Positions 50,566 through 61,094 are shown, counted from the stretch's first letter. The stretch is DNA of 64,000 nucleotides from Anisodus tanguticus (GCA_034509755.1 CM067559.1:16784501-16848500), one strand, 5' to 3'. Notes: generated by a model from the letters alone, not told the origin. Made by a program: numbers and translations.

Positions 50566-51012
50566 GTGAGTTATTCTATGGACTCAGATCTATCAGAAAT
50601 CATGGAGTCTATAGAGGAGGATCCATCTGAAGATCCCTATGTGTCACCCGCTCGAACACCCTCAGTTCTTTTGGCTGGAAGTGGGGTGAGGGGAGTTACG
50701 ACTTCACCAAGGACTTTAGTATCAGTGTTGGACCCCACTGACTATGGGATAGGTGGAATAACACAGGGACGGGTACAACTGAATTTTCCTCAGACATCAT
50801 GCCATGACCGGGTATGCATGTCGCTCAATGACCCGACCCTTCCGAGATTCCGGATAGTCCACAATCTTGGGGATCCGTTAATTAGGGCTCACCGGTCTAT
50901 GTTATGGGATACATGCCAGAGGAAGACAAAAGGCAGGCAAGGAGAAGGCGAGTGGGTAGTAAGGATAAGAGGGTTCCACTCCGAAGTGTGTCGGATCGAG
51001 GCTCATATATAA
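50566..51012 (+). CDS. Unrecognised 148-aa open frame in element H
   Basis: Starts MSYSMDSDLSEIMES and ends in VCRIEAHI. It has an acidic N-terminus with serine/glutamate/aspartate-rich repeats (DLSEIMESIEEDPSEDPYVSP) and a basic stretch near residues 116-135. I recognise no domain, zinc knuckle or enzyme motif. Its position, where gag would be, suggests a gag-derived or captured remnant, or chance. An earlier ATG at 50457 stops after about 14 codons, at 50500. Base use is not distinct enough to prove coding. Confidence 0.3.
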   Translation: MSYSMDSDLSEIMESIEEDPSEDPYVSPARTPSVLLAGSGVRGVTTSPRTLVSVLDPTDYGIGGITQGRVQLNFPQTSCHDRVCMSLNDPTLPRFRIVHNLGDPLIRAHRSMLWDTCQRKTKGRQGEGEWVVRIRGFHSEVCRIEAHI

Positions 51013-54000
51013 GACCAAGATGGGATAATGCAGATACACCAACAAGATCATAAGGCTGTCCTAGTATCTATCCCGATAATCCATAAGATCTTTAAATTAG
51101 TTACCTTTAAAATAAATGATGTATTGTGTTTAACTGATATATGGTTGTATGTTTGGATTAATCGAAGAAATATATGGATTTTGTATGTAGATTGATAAGA
51201 TTGTTGTACAGTTTGATGTGGTGATGATATGCGTCTATATGAACATATTTATTAGAATCATGAAATGTGTGATTAGTATGTGGTTTTAGTTAAGTCATGA
51301 AATGGATTTAAATTTATTTAGTATATATAGCTAGGCAATAATAACCTTATTCAAAACTTATTTAGGAGTGATTAATGTCCATTAGGGGTAATTTGAGAGA
51401 AATAATCACTTGCATGACTTATTGTGGCTTGTCCTGCTTATGTATATCCTATCTCCTGTTTTGTTCACATGTATTAGCCTTAGTGTTACACTATTTTGAT
51501 TGTCTCTGTCTTGGTAGACCTAATTCTTGGTAAGTAATCTATTTGCATTCTCAATTTAAAATGATAAACATTAAGTCTTTTAGAAACTTAGGGTGATGTC
51601 TGATTATGTTAAAATGTTATGTTGAATATCATGCCTACATACTTTCATATGTTGAATCTGGAAATGTCAGCTTGAAGCCTGAATCACCTAATCTAATGCC
51701 TTGTTGGATAAAGTCTAAGATCTGAGAATTGTACAATCAGTTCCTGGATGGTACATGTTTGGACTGCTCTCATGCTAAGTTGAAAATGATAAGTTACCTA
51801 CTAAAAGGTTGTGCCATATTTGTTAATCTAAATAGAATAGTATAGTTAAACTCTTGAGCCTGAAAGGTCTGTTTGGATCATCTTGGCATTACATGTTGCC
51901 TCTGAGGTTGTAAACAGTCAGGTTGAATCCAGGGATGCATATTCTTTATTGGTATGATTGACTAGATTCCTAACATGTTTGTTTTGTGATTAAAAGTGAC
52001 CTGCTTAGTTTTGATATGAGATGTTACATGTTTTGTTGCCTGGTTGATCCATATTATAGCTGGTACTGTCCACATTGCCTAGCCTAGATCAATAGGGATA
52101 TAAATGATGGTGTTGTACTATTCTCAGTTTGGACATATGAGTATATGAGTTTGTGTGCTACCCTTATTTACCCTCTTTAGCCATAAGTGCATATGTATTT
52201 GTTTGGAGTCATGTATAATCTGACTAAGTTTAAATGAAGGTCCACATACAAGTTCCAGATCTGTTTTCAGCTGTGCATGAAATGTCTAAGTCTTAGTAGT
52301 TGGCTAGAAACATATAGAGTGATATTTGGTTGCTGGATATGATATTAATAGGGATGTATGACTGTGTGAGAAATGAAATGTCTAGCATGTTTAGTCTGGT
52401 TGTCAAGAAACCAGTCAGGATAATGAGGCCAAATTTCATGTATGTTGTCTTAGACAAGATGAGTCTAGTACTGAGGAACTATGGTACTTGTATCATAACT
52501 AATGAATAATCCTTTCTATCACATGATTATGTTGGATACTGATGTTTATTCAAGTTGAGAATCATCTTTCCTTGTAGTAGCAACCTTGCAAATATGATAA
52601 ACTATGATTTGCATGTTCTCTAAAAAAAGTAAAGTTTACAAGGTAATCAACTAAAACATTACCTTTCTTGTAAGTGTGAGAAATATGAACTTGACACTGC
52701 TGCATCATTAGTTTAATATCCTTCACAATGATCTTGATTTGCTAAGGTATGCTTCATGTAGCATGTAAGATATTCTTCATAATCATTGAATCTGTTTCCA
52801 TGCTTGTATATTTCTGTATTTCTTCTGCTTGAGCTGAATTGTGAGTTTATTAAATATGAAAGAGAAGAAAGGATGATATGAGTGACATTGTTTCTATTAC
52901 CAACTACATTTTGTTGTTGGCACTATTACATTGAGCTGGTTGCTGCATATATTTGTTATCTTCTGAGGCATTTAGCTACCATGCTTGCTGCTATTAAGGC
53001 TGTGGTTTGATGTCACTTGTTACTACTGTTTAGCTACTATTTTTATGGCTGCTACTACTGGCCCTGTCACACTGTAAACATATATTGTTGCCTCAGTTTG
53101 TGGCAGATGTTGCTGTTTTTTTTCTCCCCAGTCTAAAATGTCATGTTTTCAAACATGTTGTGCCCTCTTAGTTATCTGTATCCTTTGTTAAGACTTGTGT
53201 GGCTCCTAAAACACTACACTTTGAGTGGTGGCTGCTGCTTCGTTGCTATTTGCTGATTACCTGCTGTCATGATTCCCTGAGCTGTTGTAGATTAGGTAGA
53301 GTTGTTATTGCCTTTGAGATAAATTGTGGTTATGTATTGTTATTATTTTGCTGCACATATAGCCTTGGGGGACTGCCCTGTTGTGCTGAAAAGGTTGCTG
53401 GTTTGCTGTGCTATGGTGTAAATAGTTGCTACATTTTAAGTTAAGATAAGTCCTAAGACAATTTTGAGGCTTGGAGACTGCTGTACCTTAGCCATTAACA
53501 CTTTAATTGATTTGAGTCACATATGATGTGTTTGAGTACTTGCCTAAGTTCCAATAACTATCCAAGGGCACATGAAATGATACTTGGCTAACTAGAGGGT
53601 GATTTGGATCCTTGGATGTGATGTCAATAATGGTGCATGACTTTTAGACTATTTTAAGTATTTCCTTTGATCATATAGGACCTGTTAAACCCGATTCAAT
53701 TAGGAACAGGGCAAAGTGATATATCTGTGACATCATGATGTTTAGATTAAGTGTCTTGTCATATGTTTCTATTTTGTCTTGGTTCCAATCTTTTCTGGTG
53801 TGTGCTGTTTGGCCAGAAAATGGTATGTGTTGAATTCCAACATTTAATATCACATGTCAACCTATTATTATCATCTAGATAGTCCCATTGATTGAATTCT
53901 GTAACTAGTTACTACTTAAATCACCTTAGTTAATGTCTACTTAGTTAAAACTGGAAAGTTTGAGTTGCCATGCTTAATGCTATGTTCTGTGGTCTTGTTT

Positions 54001-54445
54001 AAGAAGCAAATGAGTTAGATCATGTCGGCACACTTAGAATGAGAGTCGCAAGAGGCTTAAATCTGATTACTCTTATTTGCTTTGTGAAATAAGGATAAGG
54101 ATCCTAGGCTTAAGACTTGGGTTCTCCTCATTTCTTGCTTTCTAAGTACTAGGAATGTTTTTGTTCTATCTAAAAATATTATGATTGTGAGCATGTGTGA
54201 ACTAAACTTCCTTTTCTCTTCATGGTTGTCTTGTACTCCTGTGACTTGTCCAAAATATCATGTTTGCTTTCCTAAAGGTTGATTGTAGTAACAATCAAGC
54301 TAGTCTTGCTTAAACTGTTTGCATCATGGTTAACTTAGAATTTTCATTTCTATTTAGATTAAGTGCTAAACTGTATAATAATGGCATGAGTTGTATCTAT
54401 CATCTTGTATATATAAAATGAATTTGGATTAGACTTATCATCCCA
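51013..54445 (+). other. Element H internal non-coding region
   Basis: About 3.4 kb without a credible protein. Pyrimidine-rich T/G sequence dominates. Two stretches look like diverged copies of each other (about 52305-52375 and 53555-53640, each running GGCTA...GTGAT...TTGG...TGGAT(A/G)TGAT). It ends near CCCAACATTCGAG (54440), the segment before the polypurine tract in chromoviruses. A frame at 53199-53444 is leucine/cysteine-rich by composition and is not called. Confidence 0.5.
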
Positions 54446-54469
54446 ACATTCGAGTACGACATAAACTGG

Positions 54470-56282
54470 GTCTCAATTGATAATCGCTGAGTTAGAAGGA
54501 CTGAGTCTCAATTGATAATCGCTGGAAGTTCTCGACCAAATTGGGAATTCCCGTAAGCTTCCACAGGAGAAATTCAGAGTTTATTTGAACTTTAAATCAA
54601 GTCCTTAAACAAGCCTAGAGACTCAGAAACCAAGCCGAGATCTTGGGTCTAAGAAGTTATGGCTTGAGTCAATTTTTGAGTCCTGTTTCTGCTGTATCTG
54701 CTTGTCGGAAACTGATTTGGGCGAAAGGTTTTCCGACGATTCTCGTAGCTATGTCTAACAGAGGTAATCTTTATTTTTCCTAAAGTTTATACAATTTCAG
54801 AACATGATGCTTACCATTAGCTCTAAAATGATTATCGAAAATGCTAAGTTTGAGTTGGGTGTTGTCGGGACTGCCGTAATTGTAAGGTGTTGGGGTTGCA
54901 TGTGAAATTGTTGTACTGTTTTGGATATTGTAGCAGTATGAAGAAGGATTAGGAGGGCTGGGTGTTTCGCTACAGGCATAGGTTTCGATATAGAAGGAAA
55001 TTAGGTTCTACGCGTACAAGGTGTTCGCTAGAATGTCTCTATGAATATGTTTCTAGTATATTGATTCGATTATGATTTAAATCATCCGTGTGATGTGGAT
55101 AATCATTCATAGAGCTTACAAGGATCCACAAAACTTAGATAATTTCGACAACAAGGTATGCAAGGCTCTTTCTTTTTTTGACATAATTCTATGTGCGAAA
55201 CGTAACCGTCGTGTTGCTACATAAATTACTCTACTCTTAGTTGTTAGGGAGGATCAAGTCATCGACTCCTATGTTGAAAGAATATCCAAATATGTTTCTA
55301 AAACCTTAATAAGGCACACCGGAAGAGTTGTTGCTGTTCCCAACTTTAACCAAAGGTATAAATGATATTGTGTCACTTCGGATATTTTATTATTATTCAT
55401 ACATTTCATTTGCATTGCACTCATATGTTACCCTAGACCACTTGTGCTATGCACATTATTGTATGGTAAATATTGTATATATATGTATGGGAATTGGGGA
55501 AAGGGAAAAAGACATTATATATGCACACCACCTGCTGCTGGTACAGACTATCACAAAAAGAGCCCGAAGAGGCCAATATGATGTGATGATGTGATGCCCT
55601 TGTGTGGCGGTATAATCTGATGCCCACAGAGGCGATTATGGGAGGATTCATGTGTGGACATTAGTATACCGCATTTGCATTGTGCATACATTCATTAACT
55701 ATTATATGATATGATGCCCACATAGGCTGTTATGGTAAGGAAGATGCCCGATGAGGCTGATGTATATAGAAACTGCATTGTACATAACATTTAAACATAT
55801 GTATTAGGGCCCTCAAAGGCATTTACTGATGTTCAACTGTTTCTGTTTCAGACTATGATATATCTCTGCTATGTTATTTCTTATGCTTGACATACTTAGT
55901 ACATCAGTCGTATTGGCGTCCTTTTTGTCGGGAGACGCTGCGTTTTATGTTCACAGGTTCATATTAGGAGAGTGATAGTTCACCCTAGTAGGTTGCTGGT
56001 TCAGCTGGTGTATGGAGCACTCTATTCGTTTTGTATTTGCGATCTGGTCATGGTATGCTTTACTCTTTAAAGGCTTGTAGATATGTGTTCTGTGGTAGTT
56101 GTCATATAAGGCCTTGTCGGCCTTGGTATATAAATGGATAAGTTCGGGCTTTTGGGTTAAAACTTTTATAATCTATCACGACTCAGTCTGTGTTTAAAGA
56201 TGATTAAGGGTGGAGTGTAGATGTGGTGCCCGGCGAGTAGGATCCGGGTGCCCGTCGCGGCCCTTCGGTTTGGGTCGTGACA
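54470..56282 (+). repeat. Element H 3' LTR, 5'-truncated
   Basis: Matches about 48450-50235 but lacks the first ~530 bp. At its start GTCTCAATTGATAATCGCTG occurs twice (about 54470 and 54502), a small duplication at the truncation point. Confidence 0.8.
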
Positions 56283-56620
56283 AGTAAGTTGCTGGTTCAG
56301 CTGGTATTGGAGCACTCTACTCCATTCAGAGTTGCAGTCTGGTCGTGGTATAATATTTTGCATCTGTATTTGGGGTATGGCGGGGCCCTGTCCCGTCCTT
56401 GTGATGTCATATATTCTTTAGAGGCTTGTAGACAGATGTTCTGTGTATTGTAGTCATGTGAGGCCCTGTCAGCTGTGTTGTATATGTCAGCCGAATATTT
56501 AGTAACGGCCCTTGCGACCATGATTGATTTCGGTTAGCTGGTAAGTATGTGAAGAGTGGTGCTCGGCAGGTAAGGTCCGAGTGCCCGTCATGGCCCTCCG
56601 GTTTGGGTCATGACATGTAT

Positions 56621-56692
56621 CTTTTTTATTATTTTTCCTACTATGAACACTAAAAATTCTTGTGTTGAATTCATCAATAATAACAAAAATTA
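56621..56692 (+). repeat. Element D 3' LTR, last piece
   Basis: Contains CTACTATGAACACTAAA and ends TTCATCAATAATA, the same as the end of D's 5' LTR (36007). It completes D's 3' LTR after insertion G. Confidence 0.85.
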
Positions 56693-56759
56693 ATTCACAC
56701 TACTACACTAACTTCAATAGCATTCTAACCGTAGTCGATTATTAGAGTGGGAATGCTCG

Positions 56760-57402
56760 CAGGTTTAATTAAGGACTGATACTCGTCGACTGGAGTATCC
56801 CGGCCGCTGACCTGACTATAGAACTTTACTTGAAGGTCCTTGTCAAAGTGTCAGGACTTGAGAATGAAAGAGCTCGCCGGAGGGTTCATCCCCGGAGTTG
56901 CCTCACTGTTGGTGACTTGTGGGGCGACGAGGTGGCTGTAGCATTTCCTGCAGAGGTGGAAACAACGGAGGCAGTGTTCTCGTTTTTAGAAAGTAAAGAA
57001 GAAGCATGGTTCTTTAGAAAGTGGAGGATGGAGAGAAAGGATGAGCAAATGGTCAGTCAGAGGAATCTTTTCTAGCAATCAGAGTAAGAAGTTGAGAGCA
57101 GAAGAATTGCAGAATAGGTCAAAGTGAAGAGTATCGAATGGAGTGTAGTTCAAAGGGTTTATAAATGGGTTCGAATATACGAGGTCATCATTTCCTTGAA
57201 AGTGTGTGAGTCGTCAGCCGAATCGACAATCATTTGCGAGAGGACATGTGCTCGGTGCATTGATTATGAAGGGACATGCGTCTAATCAGGTGTCAGTGAC
57301 CGTTCAAAGACCTTTTGGTTTCTTAGCGATTAAGAGTTAGTGCAAAACTCTTTCAATTTCCCGTCACACCTTTTTGGGTCCCCGAAAAGTGGGGGGACTA
57401 TT
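56760..57402 (+). pseudogene. Ty3 element 3' remnant: possible integrase tail and polypurine tract
   Basis: A frame at 56830-57075 contains ARRRVHPRSCLTVGDLW, resembling the basic-region-plus-GDLV pattern at the C-terminus of Ty3 integrases. Downstream, the purine run AAAAGTGGGGGGA (about 57386-57398) sits just before TGTATGGG, as a polypurine tract before an LTR would. No RT or RNase H precedes it. Tat-like identity is possible but unproven. Confidence 0.35.
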
Positions 57403-58045
57403 TGTATGGGAAAAATTTGTAGTCTACAAGTGAACGCATTAAATGAAGCCACATGACAGTAATTACAGGTCGGACTTAAGTCAACAGGAGGGAGGCTCCA
57501 GAGATAATTGTGTGTCCCCGAAAGTGTAATGTGACTTCCCGTTCTGGAAGCCAAAGATTGGAAGAGCTTCAGGGAAGGACGTCAAGTTGCACCGGCTATA
57601 TCAAGGCCAACCGGTACTTGTTATGAAAAGACCCCAAGTCTTTAAATGAGCATTATTGCACTTTTTATTATTCCATTGCCTTATCATTAAAATTCGATAT
57701 CAATGGAGGGCATGATTCATGAAATGTGTGCGTCGTAACTCAAGTATAAATAGGGATTCTCATTTCATTGTAAGGGACATCTGAAATTTCATATAATAAA
57801 TGCACACTGATATTGTTTCGAGCAATCTTATGTTCGTGATTACATTTTCAAGGCTTATTAATACGTTTGTCCGGATATTCTAGCTCATAGCTTCTCCAAG
57901 GCTCATGCTATTACTTCGATTATCACTACTTTCATTCTAGTTGTCTTGTTTATTATTGCATATCATTTTGCTATTTTGATCATATTGATCAAATGTCATA
58001 GACCACGTATACAAATTTAATAGTATTGATTTACGGGTAAACATT
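57403..58045 (+). repeat. Putative Ty3 LTR
   Basis: Starts TGTATGGGAAAAATTTG after a polypurine-like tract and has a TATA motif, AGTATAAATAGGG (about 57742). The right border and a target duplication could not be fixed, and the partner LTR is not in the window. 57800-58045 contains no gene. Confidence 0.4.
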
Positions 58046-58256
58046 TATCATTATCGATACAGTAAAGACATGGATTTTTTTTTTTGGAATAATGAGCGTG
58101 GCGATATGTCTCAAATTTGACGCAAATCTATATCTTGTTCACTTTGACGAACAATTTGGAAAATTACTTCCGTTATATTTTAGCAAAAATATGTTACAAT
58201 ATTTTATGCGAATGGTAGATCCGAAAAAGAAAAAAGAAGGAATTTCACATAAAGTT

Positions 58257-58414
58257 AAACTCTTATTTCGAAAAACAGGAAAAGCCATGCATGCAAGATG
58301 CAACAACTCTCATCTGTTACACACACCAATGCTTAAGACAAACTTAAGCTCTTATTTCAAAAGAGTCATGCATGCAACGACTCTCTTATGTTACACACAC
58401 TTATGCTTAATTAA
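58257..58414 (-). repeat. Imperfect ~80-bp tandem duplication at the dioxygenase 3' end
   Basis: 58257-58339 and 58340-58414 share CTCTTATTTC, CATGCATGCAA, CAACTCTC / CGACTCTC and TTACACACAC in the same order. The second copy runs into the stop codon of the dioxygenase, so both copies lie in the probable 3' untranslated region. Confidence 0.7.
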
Positions 58415-61094
58415 GCCTTAATTTTAAAAGCCTCCAACGCTGCGGTATTATCAGATTGAAAACCGAAGTAATGGGGCATAAACTCGGTGTACCAGTTGAA
58501 GGATTTAAAAATTGGTGGACCATCATCAAGTGATGATTTTCCAGGCTCAACGACATCTTTCGGAAGAATGAAAGTACTAATGGATGTCCGTGCTTGAGTT
58601 TTGTTTGTCACCACTCGATGTACACGACTTGCAAGTTTTCCATTGCTAATTACCTATATATATATATTTTTTTTTTTTTACAACCACAAATAAAAATATT
58701 TCTTGTTATAAATTGATGATCAAAGAGGAAAAGTGTACTTAGGGGTGTTAAAATCAGCCCATAAAAATATGATCCGTCCAACTCGCTCAAGTTTGGGCTG
58801 ATCATTGACTCGCCCAGTTATTAGCTCAATCCATTTAATTTCAGCACAACCCATTTTAACCCATAAAAAGTTGGGCTGATATGCAGCCATATTGACTCAT
58901 GAGAAATTTTGTCAAGATATTTTTAAAATATATTTTTTATTTGATATGTTATATAGCCATAATAAAAATAAAATAATTTTATTAGGTATTAAAAAATTAT
59001 AAAAGACAAACAAAGAGATTAAAATATAATAAGAATTGGGCGGGTTGGGTTATAACCCGCTTTTTAGCCCATTTCAGACTAAGTAATTTTTTAGCGGGTC
59101 AATAATCTGCTTATTTATTAACTCATATCATTTTGGTCCGTCCAAATTCAACCGAGTCCGCTTATTTAACACCCCTAAACGTACGATAGCCTTGAGTCAG
59201 TTGAGTACGTACCGTGAGTGCCAAACCACAATTGACAACAAATGCATTAGGTAGAGGTTCTACACCAATCCATTTCTCATCGTAGGTTAATATTTGAAGG
59301 CCATACACTTTTTGTTGGGTTAGGGTTATGATATCTGCATCACAGTGTCCACCTAATCCCAAAGTTGAACCTGGATCTGGGCATGGTGGGTAGTGATTTA
59401 TAACCATTCTCCGCCCCAATTCTTTGTCAAAGTACCCTTCCTCCAAGCCTAGTCCTTCACTTACCAGACCCAAGATGAACTTGCTCAACTTTCTCACTTC
59501 ACCAGAATATGACCCAATAACCTCCCTGAAAATTAACTTCATTAGTACTTTATAACTTCTTCTTATGTTTAAAATTGTACTAATACCAAAATTATTATTA
59601 TTATTATTATTATTATTATTTTTGAGCCAAAGGTCTATTGAAAACCGTCTCTCTACCCCAGAAAAATAGGGATAAGGTCTACGTATACCCATCCTCCTCA
59701 GACCTCATTTCTGTGACCACAAGGATATAATGCCCGATAATTAATTTCATTTACGATCTTGAGACATACTGAATTACTCTACCTAAATTGGAGTAATATA
59801 CTCCACTTGTCCCAGTTTATGTAGCACATTTTAGATTTCGAGAGTCAAATCTTTTTATTTTGACCGTAAACTTGGACATGAAATCTTTAAGTTTTTTGAA
59901 ATAAAATTTACATATATGAAAACTACATACTAAAAAGTACTATAGTTACAATAATTGACAACTCAAAATATTTAAAAGACATGCAGAAAATATGATCAAA
60001 GAAAAATTAGTTAAAATCTTGAAATTTGAAAAGTGCCACGTAAATGGAGACCTCAGAGAGTAATATATAGGTGTGAAATAAGAAAAGTTAGCCTTTATCG
60101 TATGTACCTAAATCTTGGAGGGTTATGCGGCAAAATTTCTGGATCATCGCAGTTGTGGTTCAAGGCATCCCTCCAGTAGCTATACTCCTTTGTACCATAA
60201 TACTGAGCTAAGTTACTATACAGCATTGCTTTACATCCTGCATTTTCTGCCACCTTTGCATAATCTGCTTTCTCTTCCACTGGCAAACTGAAAAATTCCT
60301 CGTACACTTTCATTGCCTCCTCCATTAGATTTTCCGATATTCCATGGTTGATGACCTATTTCACCATGCTATCATTTAAGTTCCGACTTCATCTAGTTTA
60401 AAACACTTATATATGTACTAGTAATTGAGTTACTGGTCAAAAACACATGTGAAGTATCATTTTTTTGTGAGTTTACACTCAAGCTATCAGTTGTTCCTGT
60501 TTCCTACCTGAACTATCACCATCTATGTATTAAAGTAGACCTAGGTGATAATTCAGGTAGGAAAAGAAATATCTAATAGCTGGCCTAATTAGCTTCAACT
60601 TTCGAGGTGTATGATAATTCAGGTAGGAAAAAGGAATATCTGATAGTTACACTACGAGAAAAGTGTGAATTGCATGGGAATTTACTTGGGTATATATTAT
60701 ACAGAAAAATTCGCAGGCCGATTTTCCTAACAAGAAAAATTCAGTTGGAAAAACCTTATTACCTGCGAATTTCAAGTAGTGTTAGAGTGTGAAACTTGTG
60801 AAAAAGTGATAATTCATTTGTGTTTTTGACCATTAAGTCGTGAGTTTTCAATTTGATTATTCTTATTGCATGCAGAAATAAATAACGAACCTGAAAAAAT
60901 CCATATTCTTCCCAAGCTTTAAGAAGTTGTTGGGCGACAACAACTCGTTCTTCGCCATAGGCTTGTCCCAAATCAATCACTGGAATTTCCTTAACAATTC
61001 GAACTGAATCCGATGGCCTTTCATGTATAGGTAACACATAACTTTGAGGAAGTGCTTCTACTTTATTAGACCAGCTAGAGATGAGGTTCGCCAT
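58411..61094 (-). CDS. 2-oxoglutarate/Fe(II) dioxygenase, hyoscyamine 6-hydroxylase-like
   Basis: Four exons: 61094-60891, 60355-60108, 59525-59213 and 58653-58411. All three introns (535, 582 and 559 bp) have GT...AG ends, and the joined frame is open for 335 codons, the usual length of plant soluble dioxygenases. Residues 37-43 (EIPVIDL) and 69-72 (VINH) mark the DIOX_N domain. The iron ligands are H211 and D213 (GGHCDAD) and H267 (RVHRVVT); R277 and S279 (RTS) should bind 2-oxoglutarate. YPPCPDP is at 196-202. The enzyme should be cytosolic and hydroxylate or otherwise oxidise a small metabolite. The N-terminus and overall pattern resemble hyoscyamine 6-beta-hydroxylase, but the substrate cannot be read from sequence. 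No key residue is missing. Confidence 0.9.
58739..59178. mobile_element. hAT-like MITE filling intron 3
   Basis: Perfect inverted ends TTAGGGGTGTTAAA / TTTAACACCCCTAA, with GGCGGGTTGGGTT and GGGCTGA motifs in both orientations inside. It occupies about 440 of the 559 bases of intron 3. Flanks (GTGTAC and ACGTAC) are only a partial match, so the target duplication is decayed or misplaced. Confidence 0.7.
59589..59622. repeat. (ATT)n microsatellite in intron 2
   Basis: About eleven consecutive ATT units. It directly precedes a SINE-like sequence. Length is likely to vary between individuals. Confidence 0.9.
59625..59745 (+). mobile_element. SINE-like fragment in intron 2
   Basis: GAGCCAAAGGTCTATTGAAA, then CTCTCTACC, GGGATAAGGTCTACGTATAC and CCTCAGACCTCATTT match, in order, my recollection of a SINE family (Au-like) common in Solanaceae. 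The 5' promoter part and a clear 3' tail are missing. The name is from memory and needs a search. Confidence 0.5.
59801..60060. mobile_element. Stowaway-like MITE in intron 2
   Basis: 260 bp bounded by TA (59799-59800 and 60061-60062). The left end CTCCACTTGTCCCAGTTTAT and right end GTAAATGGAGACCTCAGAGAG are inverted copies of the Stowaway CTCCNTCNGTCCC type. No coding sequence. Confidence 0.75.
60433..60832. mobile_element. Tourist-like (PIF/Harbinger) MITE in intron 1
   Basis: Inverted ends TGGTCAAAAACACA / TGTGTTTTTGACCA, flanked by TTA (60430-60432 and 60833-60835), the 3-bp duplication typical of PIF/Harbinger MITEs; one extra C on the left is unexplained. Inside, GATAATTCAGGTAGGAAAA is repeated (about 60549 and 60613). 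A second MITE sits in its right half. Confidence 0.65.
60650..60781. mobile_element. CACTA-type MITE nested in the Tourist-like MITE
   Basis: 132 bp with CACTACGAG at the left and CAAGTAGTG at the right (inverse CACTACTTG), flanked by TTA at 60647-60649 and 60782-60784. CACTA ends plus a 3-bp duplication define CACTA/En-Spm derivatives. It is too short to encode transposase. Confidence 0.75.

Larger units (their letters stand above)
47918..56282 (+). mobile_element. Element H: non-autonomous LTR retrotransposon (LARD-like)
   Basis: Begins TGTAACACCCTATA and ends GGGTCGTGACA, flanked by AGTAG (47913-47917) and AGTAA (56283-56287). The 5' LTR is 2318 bp. The primer site TGGTATCAAAGC is at 50240-50251. 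The internal region (50236 to about 54445, ~4.2 kb) has no protease, RT, RNase H or integrase. Its leader (50260-50470) resembles element C's leader, and its 3' end retains CCCAACATTCGAG as in C. It fits a large retrotransposon derivative that would use a related chromovirus's enzymes. Confidence 0.8.
46273..56615 (+). mobile_element. Solo LTR G of a Ty3 chromovirus, split by element H
   Basis: Begins TGTAACATCTCGTAC and ends GGGTCATGACA, flanked by perfect TGTAT duplications (46268-46272 and 56616-56620) inside D's 3' LTR. The pieces 46273-47917 and 56288-56615 total about 1.97 kb. No internal coding region belongs to it, so it is a solo LTR left by LTR-LTR recombination. It resembles the LTRs of C and H. 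Confidence 0.9.
35680..56692 (+). mobile_element. Element D: Ty1/copia retrotransposon, split by three later insertions
   Basis: The 5' LTR is 35680-36007. The 3' LTR is in two pieces, 46045-46272 and 56621-56692. Flanks are ACAAT (35675-35679) and ACAAA (56693-56697), a probable 5-bp duplication. Removing E and G (with H) leaves about 5.3 kb, a normal copia length, with gag, protease, integrase, RT and RNase H in copia order. Coding parts carry several stops, so it is dead, and it is older than E, G and H. Confidence 0.85.

Noticed and set aside
53199..53444. 81-codon Cys/Leu-rich frame that looked like a small secreted peptide
   Set aside because: No convincing signal peptide and cleavage pattern; composition follows the T/G-rich interior of element H.
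59162..59692. 176-codon minus-strand frame read as one exon
   Set aside because: It runs across intron 2 through the microsatellite and into intron 3; splice sites at 59525 and 59213 give a better family match.
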